Positions 11,536 to 21,364 of a stretch of DNA of 22,500 nt are shown here, in pieces (positions within the stretch are counted from its first letter, which is position 1; each line of letters starts with the position of its first letter). Under the pieces are notes generated by a model. That model was given only the letters and a program-made list of their open reading frames with translations, did not search any database and was not told where the DNA came from. The stretch comes from Penaeus vannamei (Eukaryota; Arthropoda; Malacostraca; Decapoda; Penaeidae). Made by a program: the position numbers and the translations under genes. The stretch spans positions 6,454,510-6,477,009 of the forward strand of contig NC_091558.1 in the NCBI RefSeq assembly GCF_042767895.1. The letters are read 5' to 3'.

Positions 11536-12275
11536 TGTTGCCAAAGGTAGGGGAAGGGGGAAGGGGGGAGGCAGGGAGGGAGGGAGGGAGGGGAGGGGAG
11601 GAAGCGGCCGGGTGTGAAGTAGGTGGAAAGGAGGAAGAAGGCGTGGAGGGGAGGGAAAGGAGGAAAGGAGAAGGAAGAGAGGGAGGAATGGGGATGAAGG
11701 GAAGAGGAGGAGACGGGGATGGGAGGAGGAGAGGGAGGAAGGGAGAACGAGGAGGGGAAGGAAGAGGGAAGAAGGGAGAAGGGGGAAGAGGGAGGAAAGA
11801 AGAAGGAGGAGAGGGAGGAAGGTGTGTCAGGAAGGTAAAGAGCAGGGGAAGTGCTGTGTGAACGAGGAAGAGAGGAGAGAATACGTGTGAAAGGGAAGGG
11901 AGAAAGAGGAAGGGGGTACATACATGTAGAGGGGAGGGAAGGAGAAGGGCGAAAAATAAGGGAGTAGAAAGGAAGGAAGGAAGGAAGAGGAAGGAGAGGA
12001 GGGTGTGTGAAAAAGGGAAGTGAAGGAGGGTAAGTGAGTAAGTATGAAGGAGGAAGGAAAGGAGAAAGGTGGGGAGGAGGATGTTTGTTTGAAGGGGAAG
12101 GAGAATGAAAAGAGGGATGGTGAGTGTATTAAGAGTGGACCGAGAAAGGGGAAGGATACGAGGGCGAGTGAAGCAGAGAAAAGGAGGAAGGAGAGGGGAG
12201 TGAACGCGAACGGAGGAAGAAGAGGAAGAGGGTATGTATGTGCCAAAGGGGGAATAGAAAAGAAGAAGGGGGGGA

Positions 12276-12278
<3 letters not shown>
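11536..12278. repeat. Long degenerate polypurine tract
   Basis: About 740 bp dominated by GGGA, GGAAGA and GAGGAGG motifs on the + strand. There is a pure GGGA run at 11573-11590 and GGAA tetramers at 11969-11990. The complementary strand gives long low-complexity Ser/Pro/Phe frames, which are rejected as genes. Confidence 0.85.
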
Positions 12279-12352
<74 letters not shown>

Positions 12353-12409
12353 GTGAGTGAGTGAGTGAGTGTGAGTGTGAGTGTGAGTGTGAGTGTGAGT
12401 GTGAGTGTG

Positions 12410-12472
<63 letters not shown>
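12279..12472. repeat. Graded microsatellite GA > GAGT > GAGTGT > GT
   Basis: (GA) of about 35 units at 12279-12349 passes into GAGT tetramers (12347-12370). These pass into about eight AGTGTG hexamers (12370-12418), which pass into (GT) of about 28 units to 12472. Each step combines the units of its neighbours, so the tract is a continuous gradient from one dinucleotide to another. Confidence 0.97.
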
Positions 12473-12474
<2 letters not shown>

Positions 12475-12492
12475 AGGAAGCAAGGTCTTGAA

Positions 12493-12503
12493 GGGGGGGG
12501 GGG
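12493..12503 (+). repeat. Poly-G run
   Basis: Eleven consecutive G, just downstream of the GT array. Confidence 0.75.
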
Positions 12504-13095
12504 AGAGGTGGTCACCTGAATGTCAAGAAAAGAAGATACCTGACGAAGGTGTTTTATTTCTTCCCTCTTTCTTGATTTTCTCCTCCCTTTCATCCTACTA
12601 ACAGCACAGGCCGTTCACGGTACATCATCCCTTTGGGTAAAGTTGTTTGAAGTTCGATTATATGGCTTCGGGGAACTTCAGACCAGCGAGAGACTGTTGC
12701 CTGGGATATAATCTTGGCTTTACCTGGATTGGTTTTATCAGTTCCTCATGGATATCTCGGGTATAATAAACCTTAATCAATTAATCCTGCCAAAAAAATG
12801 TATATATAATCATGTCAGAGAGTATTTCTTTGTTTATTTATTTGTGTGTCTGTGTGTGGAAGGATGTGTGAAAGGATGTGGGGGAGGGGTGACTCTGTGG
12901 GTTGGCCTGCGTTGTTGGGGAAAGCATAATAAATCACACTTTTTCTCGGCTGCACTTACCAAGCCCGGAGAACAATCTATCCGTCACTCGTCACTCACCT
13001 GAAAGGAAACAAAACAAACGTGAGTAACTTTTTTTTCTTTTTTTTCTTTTTTTAATGAAAACTGTAATATGGCTAAAGTGTGAAGAATAAACACT
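12504..13095. other. Unique sequence with minus-strand splice-like signals
   Basis: Ordinary-complexity sequence. Apart from the splice-signal cluster listed at 12953-13024 and a T-rich run at 13029-13055, I see no gene, RNA or transposon. An 84-codon + frame at 12748-13002 has no recognised domain. Confidence 0.5.
12953..13024 (-). other. Candidate 39-nt orphan exon (acceptor plus two donors)
   Basis: On the minus strand a branch-like CTCAC lies at 13024-13020. A pyrimidine tract follows, ending TTTCCTTTCAG at 12999, about 22 nt downstream of the branch A. The next bases are GTGAGTG, itself a strong donor. After 39 nt there is another strong donor, TTG|GTAAGTG (GT at 12959-12958). The enclosed 39 nt (12998-12960) has a stop codon in all three frames, so it would be non-coding or a poison exon. 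No flanking exons can be identified. Chance co-occurrence in a large genome is quite possible. Confidence 0.15.
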
Positions 13096-13315
13096 GTTTT
13101 TTATATAATGGTATAGTGATAATGACGATTGTGATAATAATGATGACGGAATAATGATAGTGATAACAATAATGTTTAAAATTGATTACGAAGTTAAGGA
13201 TGAAGATGAAAATAATGATTAAGACGGAAATGGCAACAGATGAAGATGAAGATGAAAAAAATGAACGTGATGGAAATAAAAATTATAATGACGATGGCTC
13301 TCACGACCACACAAA
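13096..13315. repeat. GAT/AAT degenerate trinucleotide field
   Basis: Imperfect GATAAT, GATGAC and GAAGAT units on the + strand, with no regular gene-like frame. Confidence 0.7.
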
Positions 13316-13609
13316 AAAATCACAACACACCTAACAATACAACTCGCATTTAATCAACCAAACACTAAAGCACTGGGAAAGCGAAGGGAAACTGCAGCGC
13401 ATAATGCCGTCTTCGACAATATCATTTAAACAATTAGACCGAGAGACAATCCATTCACCCCCTTGCATGGCAACGGCCGCTCGGATAATGGCTTTTCCTG
13501 AAAGACACGATAAACATTTTGGCTGCTGCTCCCCGGGCTGTTCCTCTGTCACTGACGGTTCGATGCGCTGCGCTTGGACGAATGGGAGGAGGATGAGATA
13601 TGTGCATTC
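13316..13609. other. Unique block, no gene supported
   Basis: GC-richer unique sequence. A 75-codon + frame at 13404-13631 and a 73-codon minus frame at 13552-13331 overlap. Neither has a recognised domain, and the first runs into the adjacent repeat. GGTTCGATGCG at 13558-13568 resembles a B box, but no A box or tRNA fold accompanies it. Confidence 0.4.
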
Positions 13610-13674
13610 ATCTATCTACTTATCTATCTAAATGTATATGTACGACTGCACACGTGCATACGCACACACACACA

Positions 13675-13715
<41 letters not shown>

Positions 13716-13810
13716 ATGTGTATGTATGTGTATACACATGTATACACATACGTATGTATAAGGATTTATGTATGTTATGTATATGTATGTATTTTTACAT
13801 ATGTATATAC

Positions 13811-13902
<92 letters not shown>

Positions 13903-14005
13903 TCACACACATATATATATATTCATTTTCACTAACACATACATATATACTTACAAATGCACGCGTAAAAGTCTGTATGTATGCATATAGGGCTATGCAT
14001 GTAAG

Positions 14006-14088
<83 letters not shown>

Positions 14089-14095
14089 TATATAA

Positions 14096-14181
<86 letters not shown>

Positions 14182-14268
14182 TTGTATGCGTATTTGTATG
14201 TGCAGATGTATATGCTGAAGTAGATGTACAGTATATGTTTATGTCTACCTTTATATACTTTATATATT

Positions 14269-14338
<70 letters not shown>

Positions 14339-14378
14339 ATAGGCAGATAGCTAGACAGTTAGATAGATAGATAGATAG
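13610..14378. repeat. Compound CA/TG/TA microsatellite, about 770 bp
   Basis: The order is TATC units (13612-13630), (CA)-(TG) palindrome and (TG) to 13714, ATGT/ATAC variants, ACATAC hexamers (13808-13836), (CA) of about 30 units to 13897, (TA) arrays at 14010-14176 with three AAT/ATT interruptions near 14080-14103, a third (TA) array at about 14268-14331, and GATA units at 14361-14376. Reading frames through it are artefacts. Confidence 0.95.
13663..13692. repeat. Perfect 30-bp CA/TG palindrome
   Basis: Fifteen bases of (CA) run, ending in C, meet fifteen bases of (GT) run, starting with G, at a central CACGTG. This makes an exact inverted repeat. TG repeats continue to 13714. The alternating purine-pyrimidine palindrome can extrude as a cruciform or flip to Z-DNA. 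Confidence 0.9.
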
Positions 14379-14499
14379 GTTTATCTGTATTCCTTTGCTC
14401 TGTTGTTGTTTTTTATACCCTGGTGTGTTTAATATTCATAAACATTAATCAACCACCAAAGCATCAACCATTAACAGATAACTTGTATTCAAATGAGAA

Positions 14500-14838
14500 C
14501 GATCGTTATGATAATGCTGCTGCTGCTGTTGCTGCTGCTGGTGGTAATGATAATGATGATCATTTTATAAACGGCAATAATAATGATGGTGGTGATAGTG
14601 ATGATATGGGGACGAGAATAAAGATTATCAAAACAAATAAAGAGAACAAAAAATAGCGATAACAACAATGACAACGATATCGAAACCCTCATAATAACAA
14701 AACCAAACAAAAAACAATAATAATACGCATAATCATAGAAGCAGCGGAAGTCACAGCAGAAATGAAAATCACAATACAAACAATAATCATGACAACGAGA
14801 CTGCCAATAACGACGATAATAAAGTAAGACTCAAATCG
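14500..14838. repeat. Trinucleotide field with short GCT run
   Basis: GAT/AAT/AAC variants on the + strand. A (GCT/GTT) run at 14516-14541 precedes GGT/GAT units. The frames encode Ala/Asn/Asp runs and are too short and degenerate to call a gene. Confidence 0.7.
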
Positions 14839-14839
14839 C

Positions 14840-15230
14840 GAAACCGCCACCCACCTCGGCGCCTTGATTTAAGGATATTTCTCCCGGTGGAAATATCGTT
14901 AAATTGCTCAAACAAATCACCCAGGGGAACGGCCTCCTTAAGGGAAGGAAATAATAGGGTCGTTCGTTTATTCAAAGCGTCAGACAAATGTGACGTCACG
15001 AATGTAAACACGGCGTGCGTTCGCTTAGTGCCTGTCTCGTCGCCGCCAGACCACGTGTCATTGTTTACAAGCGAGTAATATTCGATGCATATCAAGCACG
15101 GGCGCTTAACCATTATTAAACACGACCGTTTCTCGGAAGTCGAAGAAAAGCGAGTCCACTCGTTAAGAACAATTTGGAGAATCACGCTTGGCATTTTTGA
15201 GTAAAGCACTAAGTGTGAGGTTAAATTAGC
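14840..15230. promoter_or_regulatory. Candidate cis-regulatory block (CRE, forkhead pair, E-box)
   Basis: This 390-bp unique block sits between two trinucleotide fields. Within 79 bp it holds a perfect CRE TGACGTCA (14991-14998), a forkhead consensus TGTAAACA (15003-15010), a CACGTG E-box (15052-15057) and a second forkhead site in opposite orientation, TGTTTACA (15062-15069). All are full consensus matches. CpG content is higher than in the flanks. No exon is visible, so it would be an intronic or intergenic enhancer or promoter-proximal element. Function is inferred from motif density only; cross-species conservation was not tested. Confidence 0.35.
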
Positions 15231-15249
15231 ATGAAATAAACTTTAAAAG

Positions 15250-15588
15250 GAAGAAAATAATGATGATTTTGACAATAGTGTTGGCAATGATAATACATAT
15301 AAATAGCATGAGCAATAAGAACCTACTTTATATAATAGCAGTAACAATAAAGAAGCAATTACGATAAAAAAAACATATAATAATATATGTACTGTACATA
15401 CGATAGCAATAATTATGATGATGAAGATGGTGGTTATAATGATGGTGAAGATGATGATAGTGGTGATGAAGATGAAGATGGTGGTGGTGGTTATGATGAT
15501 GATGATTATGATAGTGGTGATGAGGATGATGTTTATGATAATGGTAATCACAGTGATGATGATAATGATAATAATAATCAACAGTCGA
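15250..15588. repeat. AAT then GAT/GGT trinucleotide field
   Basis: Degenerate AAT/AGC units to about 15400 are followed by a denser GAT/GAA/GGT array at 15413-15585 on the + strand. Frames encode Asp/Glu/Gly or Met/Val runs that mirror the repeat. Confidence 0.8.
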
Positions 15589-15645
15589 ATTCGATCCCAG
15601 GTACAGATGTCTAGACACCAACTATGAGACGAGTTGTGTAGACAT
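15589..15645 (+). mobile_element. Possible SINE 3' fragment with hairpin
   Basis: AATTCGATCCC at about 15589-15599 resembles a pol III B box. It is followed by an imperfect inverted repeat: GTCTAGACACCAAC (15609-15622) against GTTGTGTAGAC (15633-15643). The segment abuts a GAT array. It does not align with the body of the two SINE copies, so if it is mobile it belongs to another family. Only one copy is present, so the call is tentative. Confidence 0.2.
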
Positions 15646-16052
15646 GAACAAACAAGAATTATATGAACTTTTTATTGATTCATTTCAAAGATGATGATGA
15701 CAATGGTGATTTGAAAAAAATACGATGTTGGAAATGATACTAATATTACATAATCATAATAATGATCAGAACTTTAACAACCATAATGATAAATCCAAAA
15801 TAAAAATAGGATAGCCGAAAAAGTGAAGAGAAAAAATCCTGGTTTTCCTTATTTGTCTGTTTTCGAAATATTCCACATATCCAACCGAAACAGGCAGTTT
15901 GCTATTAAAATAATCGTAAGAAATGCTAATTGCTGTAAAGGATAGGCTAGTAACATTGAATTTAAACCTTTAATATCACACATAACCTGGGGGTAATTGC
16001 ATGAATAAACATCCTTCAAATCTAACAACGCGGAAAACAGACACAGAACATA
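15646..16052. other. Unique AT-rich sequence, no gene seen
   Basis: Short GATGATGAC and AATAATCAT stretches near 15690-15770 are decayed trinucleotides. The rest is ordinary sequence with no recognised feature. Confidence 0.5.
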
Positions 16053-17065
<1,013 letters not shown>

Positions 17066-17404
17066 AAGAGAAGGGGTAAAACAAAGTAAAGGAAATGCAT
17101 AATGATTGGTGTAAATAAAATTATCAACATGAAAATACTGAAAAGAGGGAAATACATAAAGAGAACATAAATATTCAAATTGTGCAGGCAAGAAATTATT
17201 GGAACAGCGGTGTCCTAATTAGGATGTAAATCTTTAAAAACTTAATTGAAGGTTGTTTAAAAAATGAGCATCGACAAAAAGGGGAGGTTTATGAAAGACA
17301 ATATAAATGGTATAAAATAATAGATTTACAAGTAATACGTTTGATTACAAGAGAGAAGAGATGGTAATAGACACACACACAGATAGATAGATATACAGAT
17401 AGAT
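17066..17404. other. Unique A-rich sequence, no gene seen
   Basis: A-rich, ordinary sequence ending in short ACAC and GATA units at 17371-17404. Nothing functional was recognised. Confidence 0.5.
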
Positions 17405-17569
17405 AGAGAGAGAGAAAAAAAGAGAGAGACAGAGGGAGGGAGGGGTGTTGGAGGGAGGGAGGGAGGGAGAGAGGGAGAGGGGGAGAGAGGGAGAGGGGGA
17501 GAGGGGGAGAGGGGAAGAGGGGAGAGAGGGGAGAGGGAGAGAGGGAGAGAGGGAGAGAGGGAGAGAGAG

Positions 17570-17645
<76 letters not shown>

Positions 17646-17680
17646 TGAGAGAGTGAGAGAGAGAGAGAGATTTAAGATTT
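17405..17680. repeat. GGGA/GA purine array
   Basis: GGGAGG and GGGGAGA units (17431-17575) pass into (GA) of about 32 units (17577-17641) and GTGAGAGA variants up to the SINE tail. The G-rich half is a G-quadruplex candidate. Confidence 0.9.
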
Positions 17681-17685
17681 TTTTT

Positions 17686-17837
17686 TTTAAGATTTAGTTT
17701 TAATTCCATTTGTTACAATGGATATTCTTTGCTGTGACATACTGTCTGTTTTATTTTGCCCAAATCTCCCCCTGTGTGCAAGGAGTGGCCGGGGTTACCA
17801 CTCAAGATTGCTAGACCAGCACCTTACCGCTGCGCCA

Positions 17838-17841
<4 letters not shown>
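17686..17841 (-). mobile_element. tRNA-derived SINE, copy 2 (internal deletion)
   Basis: This copy aligns with 444-600 from the T-rich tail through the CCATT...AATGG inverted repeat (17705-17721), the conserved body and the GGTAACCCCGGCC box. On the minus strand its 5' end carries a clear pol III A box, TGGCGCAGCGG, at 17837-17827. Relative to copy 1 it lacks a segment of about 29 nt that contains the B box, plus about 4 nt further in. It is therefore an internally deleted copy. It is bordered by (GA) at its 3' end and (CA)/(GA) at its 5' end. A clear target-site duplication was not identified because both edges are in simple repeats. Confidence 0.8.
17827..17837 (-). promoter_or_regulatory. 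Pol III A box of SINE copy 2
   Basis: The minus-strand sequence TGGCGCAGCGG fits the tRNA A-box pattern TGGCNNAGTGG with one difference. Together with the B box kept in copy 1, it identifies the element as tRNA-derived. Confidence 0.65.
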
Positions 17842-17997
<156 letters not shown>

Positions 17998-18117
17998 GCT
18001 TGAGATGGACACCATAACAAGGCGAGAGACATGGGAACATAAAGAACACCAATAAAGAGAGACATGAAGAAATAACGAGCGGTTATAGCGAAAAAGGGGA
18101 AAATATTATAAAGCGAG

Positions 18118-18248
<131 letters not shown>

Positions 18249-18269
18249 AACACGAAGCAAGACCAGCAA

Positions 18270-18660
18270 ACCGAGACGGAGCGAGAGAGAGAGAACGAGA
18301 CCGAGCGACCGAGCGCGGGACCGGAGTCGAGACCGAGCCGGGCCGAGCTCCCCGCTTGCCGCCGAGCTGTAGGGGAGGCGGAAGGAGCTATAAAAATAAA
18401 GCGCCGCGGCATTCGAGGGGAAGGCCCGGTGATAAGACATGATTGATGATGACGTCGTACATTAGGGTAGAATTAGAAGTTGTGAGAATAATTAGCAACT
18501 CTTAAGCCGGGTAATGGCGGAGGCGTCGTCGTCATTGTCGTTGAAAAGGGCCCCCGAAAAAGAAACGGCGGCCAATTACTCACACCTCCTGAGTCGTTCA
18601 CGTCGCGCTAAATCTATTGGCGGATGTTATTAGTCTCTTGAATATTCGTCCTTCTTATCC
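18270..18660 (+). promoter_or_regulatory. GC-rich block with TATA-like and CRE-like motifs
   Basis: At 18270-18370 the sequence is CpG-dense (GACCGAGCG-type units that may derive from the GA array). TATAAAAATA follows at 18389-18398, and a CRE variant TGACGTCG lies at 18450-18457. Further on, GGCGTCGTCGTC and CCAATTACTC (homeodomain-like) occur. No good arthropod initiator is seen about 30 bp after the TATA motif. A core promoter is therefore possible but weakly supported; an enhancer or chance composition are alternatives. Confidence 0.22.
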
Positions 18661-18745
18661 CCCCCCCCCGCTACCCCCTTTAAAAAAAGTCGATTTTTCT
18701 CGAATTATGATTGATAATGAAGAAGGGTTTAATCAAATTGTTTAC

Positions 18746-18750
<5 letters not shown>

Positions 18751-18836
<86 letters not shown>

Positions 18837-18861
18837 TAAGAGCGGAAGAGAGAAAGAAGGA

Positions 18862-18908
<47 letters not shown>

Positions 18909-18912
18909 GAAG
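18751..18912. repeat. (AG)n-(GAAA)n compound microsatellite
   Basis: (AG) of about 42 units at 18751-18834, a short GTAAGAGCGGAAGAG spacer, then about 12 GAAA units at 18859-18909 and GGAA variants. It has the same GA-then-GAAA order as at 6081-6213 and 16929-17032. Confidence 0.95.
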
Positions 18913-18939
18913 GAAGAGAGACAGAGAAGAAGAAGAAAC

Positions 18940-19928
18940 AGATGGATAATAAGGGAATGTTTAGCAGCGAAGGGCCGTCCGCATCTCAGCCGCGTGACAA
19001 GGGCACCGGCGGCCTGACTCCGCCCACCGAATTGACTTTATCGAATTATGGCGATGATTATAGCCTCCTTATTAAGCCACGTTATAAGAATATCTCGTTA
19101 TGATATTTTATGGTTACTTCGGACAGTAGAATAATGTTGCTTCAGGTACAAAAGTAGGTCACTCATGTGTTTTTATGCTATTTACGGGTTTCGTGTTTGT
19201 GTTTGTGCTCGTGCTTTCAAACGTACTCGTGTGCATGTACGTGTGTATGCGTATATGTATTTATGAACTAAGTAACTCATTCAATTCATTCCTACACATA
19301 AATCCACATGTATAACAACATGAACACACAAACATCTACATGCGCGTATGTGTATACATTATTGTAAACGTATTTGCATATGCATATACCCAAACATTCA
19401 CATCAACACACGCATGTATGTATGTAAATGCAGCCACCAGCGGCACCCAGAGAGATGACCTCATCCACATCAACCCTCTATCTAATTCCGTCGATTTCCA
19501 ATACAACCGTGTAATTTATTGTTCACTCTAGAGAAACGGCTTCTATTTACTCGCTGCATCCGATGTATTAGTTATACTGTGTGAAATGTTCATTATATTA
19601 TGCCAACATTATTTTGAAATGTCTCTGTTATGGCGTTATGACTTTGTGATTCCTCGTTATTTAGAAAAAAGTAATTTAATATATTTTTCTTTTATTTACC
19701 TTTTTTCTACAAATTGCGAGTACACACAAACACACACACATATGATCTGCGTGCAAATATACATACAGGCTGTGTTTGACGTATAAAGAAATACATCTAT
19801 TCATATCTATATTTCACTCGGTCTATGGATGGGTGTGAGTATCGGTGTTGGCATCGATGTGTAGGTGTGCGTATATTTACAAGTGTCTATATCTTTCAAA
19901 TCCTGTCTTTAGATCCCACAACCTCAGT
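18940..19928. other. Unique sequence, no gene seen
   Basis: Nearly 1 kb of ordinary sequence. The first part (18965-19030) is GC-rich with several CpGs. The part at 19190-19420 is rich in GTGT, CATGTA and ACACA remnants of decayed repeats. Frames of about 60 codons show no domain. This block leads directly into the 22-bp minisatellite. Confidence 0.5.
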
Positions 19929-20278
19929 GATGACTTCCATGTTCGCAGAGGACGACTTCCCTGTTCGCAAAGGACGACTTCCCTGTTCGCAAAGGACGAC
20001 TTCCCTGTTCGCAAAGGACGACTTCTCTGTTCGCAAAGGACGACTTCCCTGTTCACAAAGGACGACTTCTCTGTTAGCAAAGGACGACTTCCTGTTCACA
20101 AAGGACGACTTCCCTGTTCACAAAGGACGACTTCCCTGTTCACAAAGGACGACTTCTCTGTTAACAAAGGACGACTTCTCTGTTAGCAAAGGACGACTTC
20201 CTGTTCGCAAAGGACGACTTCCCTGTTCACAAAGGACGACTTCCTTGTTCACAGAGGACGACTTCCCTGTTCGCAAAG
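19929..20278. repeat. 22-bp minisatellite, 16 units
   Basis: The unit is GACGACTTCCCTGTTCGCAAAG. Sixteen tandem copies start at 19929, 19951, 19973, 19995, 20017, 20039, 20061, 20083, 20104, 20126, 20148, 20170, 20192, 20213, 20235 and 20257. Fourteen are 22 bp; two (20083 and 20192) are 21 bp through loss of one C. Variants are TTCTCTG in place of TTCCCTG (units at 20017, 20061, 20148, 20170) and GTTCAC, GTTAGC or GTTAAC in place of GTTCGC. The order agc-unit, 21-bp unit, cac-unit occurs twice, 109 bp apart, suggesting a higher-order duplication. Because 22 is not divisible by 3, each frame cycles through all phases as a 22-residue pattern. No phase on either strand contains a stop, so long frames (for example 19825-20331 +) appear without being genes. 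Confidence 0.97.
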
Positions 20279-20279
20279 G

Positions 20280-20870
20280 ATGCCGCCACAGGCCAAAATC
20301 CCCCCCCGCGATGAGCAGAGTACAGGAGTAGCACACATTCTCACTCTACGAAAAGACTTCGATAATGGCTCTCGGAAATTAAGTCTGACGGCCAAAAAAG
20401 AATCCTCTAAAGGGGGGAAAATTCTCTAAATGTTTATCACCGAAACACTATGGTACAGATTATGAGGCGAGTGTGTTTGGATGTGATACGAGCTTCAGAA
20501 CTAATACTCATAAATTTGGCCGCGTAACGGGTAAAGAACACACGTGGATTTGAAACTCATTTTCCCAGGTGATATTTACTGCGTCATTTATCATGTTCTC
20601 GTTACCCGACAGAAAGGAGTATATTGATATTGCTGGTAGAGCAATACGGAAAAAGTGCAGGGGAATATTAGTGCGAATAATCAACGCGTTGGGAGACCAA
20701 TGGGCGATTATGCATTGCATTCTTGTATGCATATTTGTTGATTATGAAAAAGGCATTTTGAATTTATACTCTAATAAAGCGGCGACATTAAAGGGACTGA
20801 TGTCATAATACATCACTTGACTTTTGAAGTTATATCTATTTCACAAATGACGACAAAATATTTTCTCTCT
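20280..20870. other. Unique AT-rich sequence, no gene supported
   Basis: Ordinary-complexity sequence after the minisatellite. A 79-codon + frame at 20569-20808 has balanced amino-acid composition but no recognised domain, and a 74-codon minus frame overlaps it, so I do not call a gene. GACCAATGG (20695-20703) is a CCAAT-like motif. Confidence 0.45.
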
Positions 20871-21360
20871 CTCGCTCACTGAGATCCTTTAATATTATTA
20901 ATCCTATTTATGTACCTTGCGCTTGCTTATGAATGACCTATATGCATGCATACATTTATTAGCGATGCATATTCCATTAGCGCATTGTTTGCCCAACAAA
21001 CCTACGAAGCGAACTTCAAAGAATGATCATGCATTGGAATGTTTACAAGGCACTTTATTCTATGAAACGGGAAGAAAAATGGGGAAGATGGGATGGTACG
21101 TTGCGAGCGGAAAACATACATAACGGGGAGAGGGTTTGGCGAACAGATAGATGCCGTGATTGACGAGATTGGGGAAGGAGGGAAAAATCACACATTTATA
21201 TCAAGGGCAAACGCTTTCGCACACACGCACACTCGCTTTGCTAAAACCCGCATGCTCTGTGGGAACGCTTACCTTCCGACGAGCTACGAACGTACGCTAC
21301 GAACATACGTTATAGGTTATACTCTTATGACCCCCTCAGGTCGGGACAGCCTAAAATTAG
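20871..21360. other. Unique sequence, no gene seen
   Basis: Ordinary sequence. TGTTTACA at 21040-21047 matches the forkhead consensus but is isolated. A 150-codon + frame at 21093-21545 enters the CT-rich minisatellite and has no domain. Confidence 0.45.
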
Positions 21361-21364
21361 TTCG

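Noticed and set aside
13558..13568. GGTTCGATGCG, a possible tRNA B box
   Set aside because: No A box lies at the right distance upstream and no cloverleaf can be drawn around it.
19929..20278. The 22-bp array as a CRISPR-like repeat
   Set aside because: Units are directly adjacent with no unique spacers, and the context is eukaryotic.
19825..20331. 168-codon frame with 22-residue repeats spanning the minisatellite
   Set aside because: All six phases of the 22-bp unit are free of stops, so the frame is an automatic consequence of the repeat. The short non-repeat ends have no domain.
20569..20808. 79-codon + frame in unique sequence with balanced composition
   Set aside because: There is no recognised motif, an overlapping minus-strand frame has similar length, and there is no splice or promoter context. 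This length is expected by chance in unique sequence.
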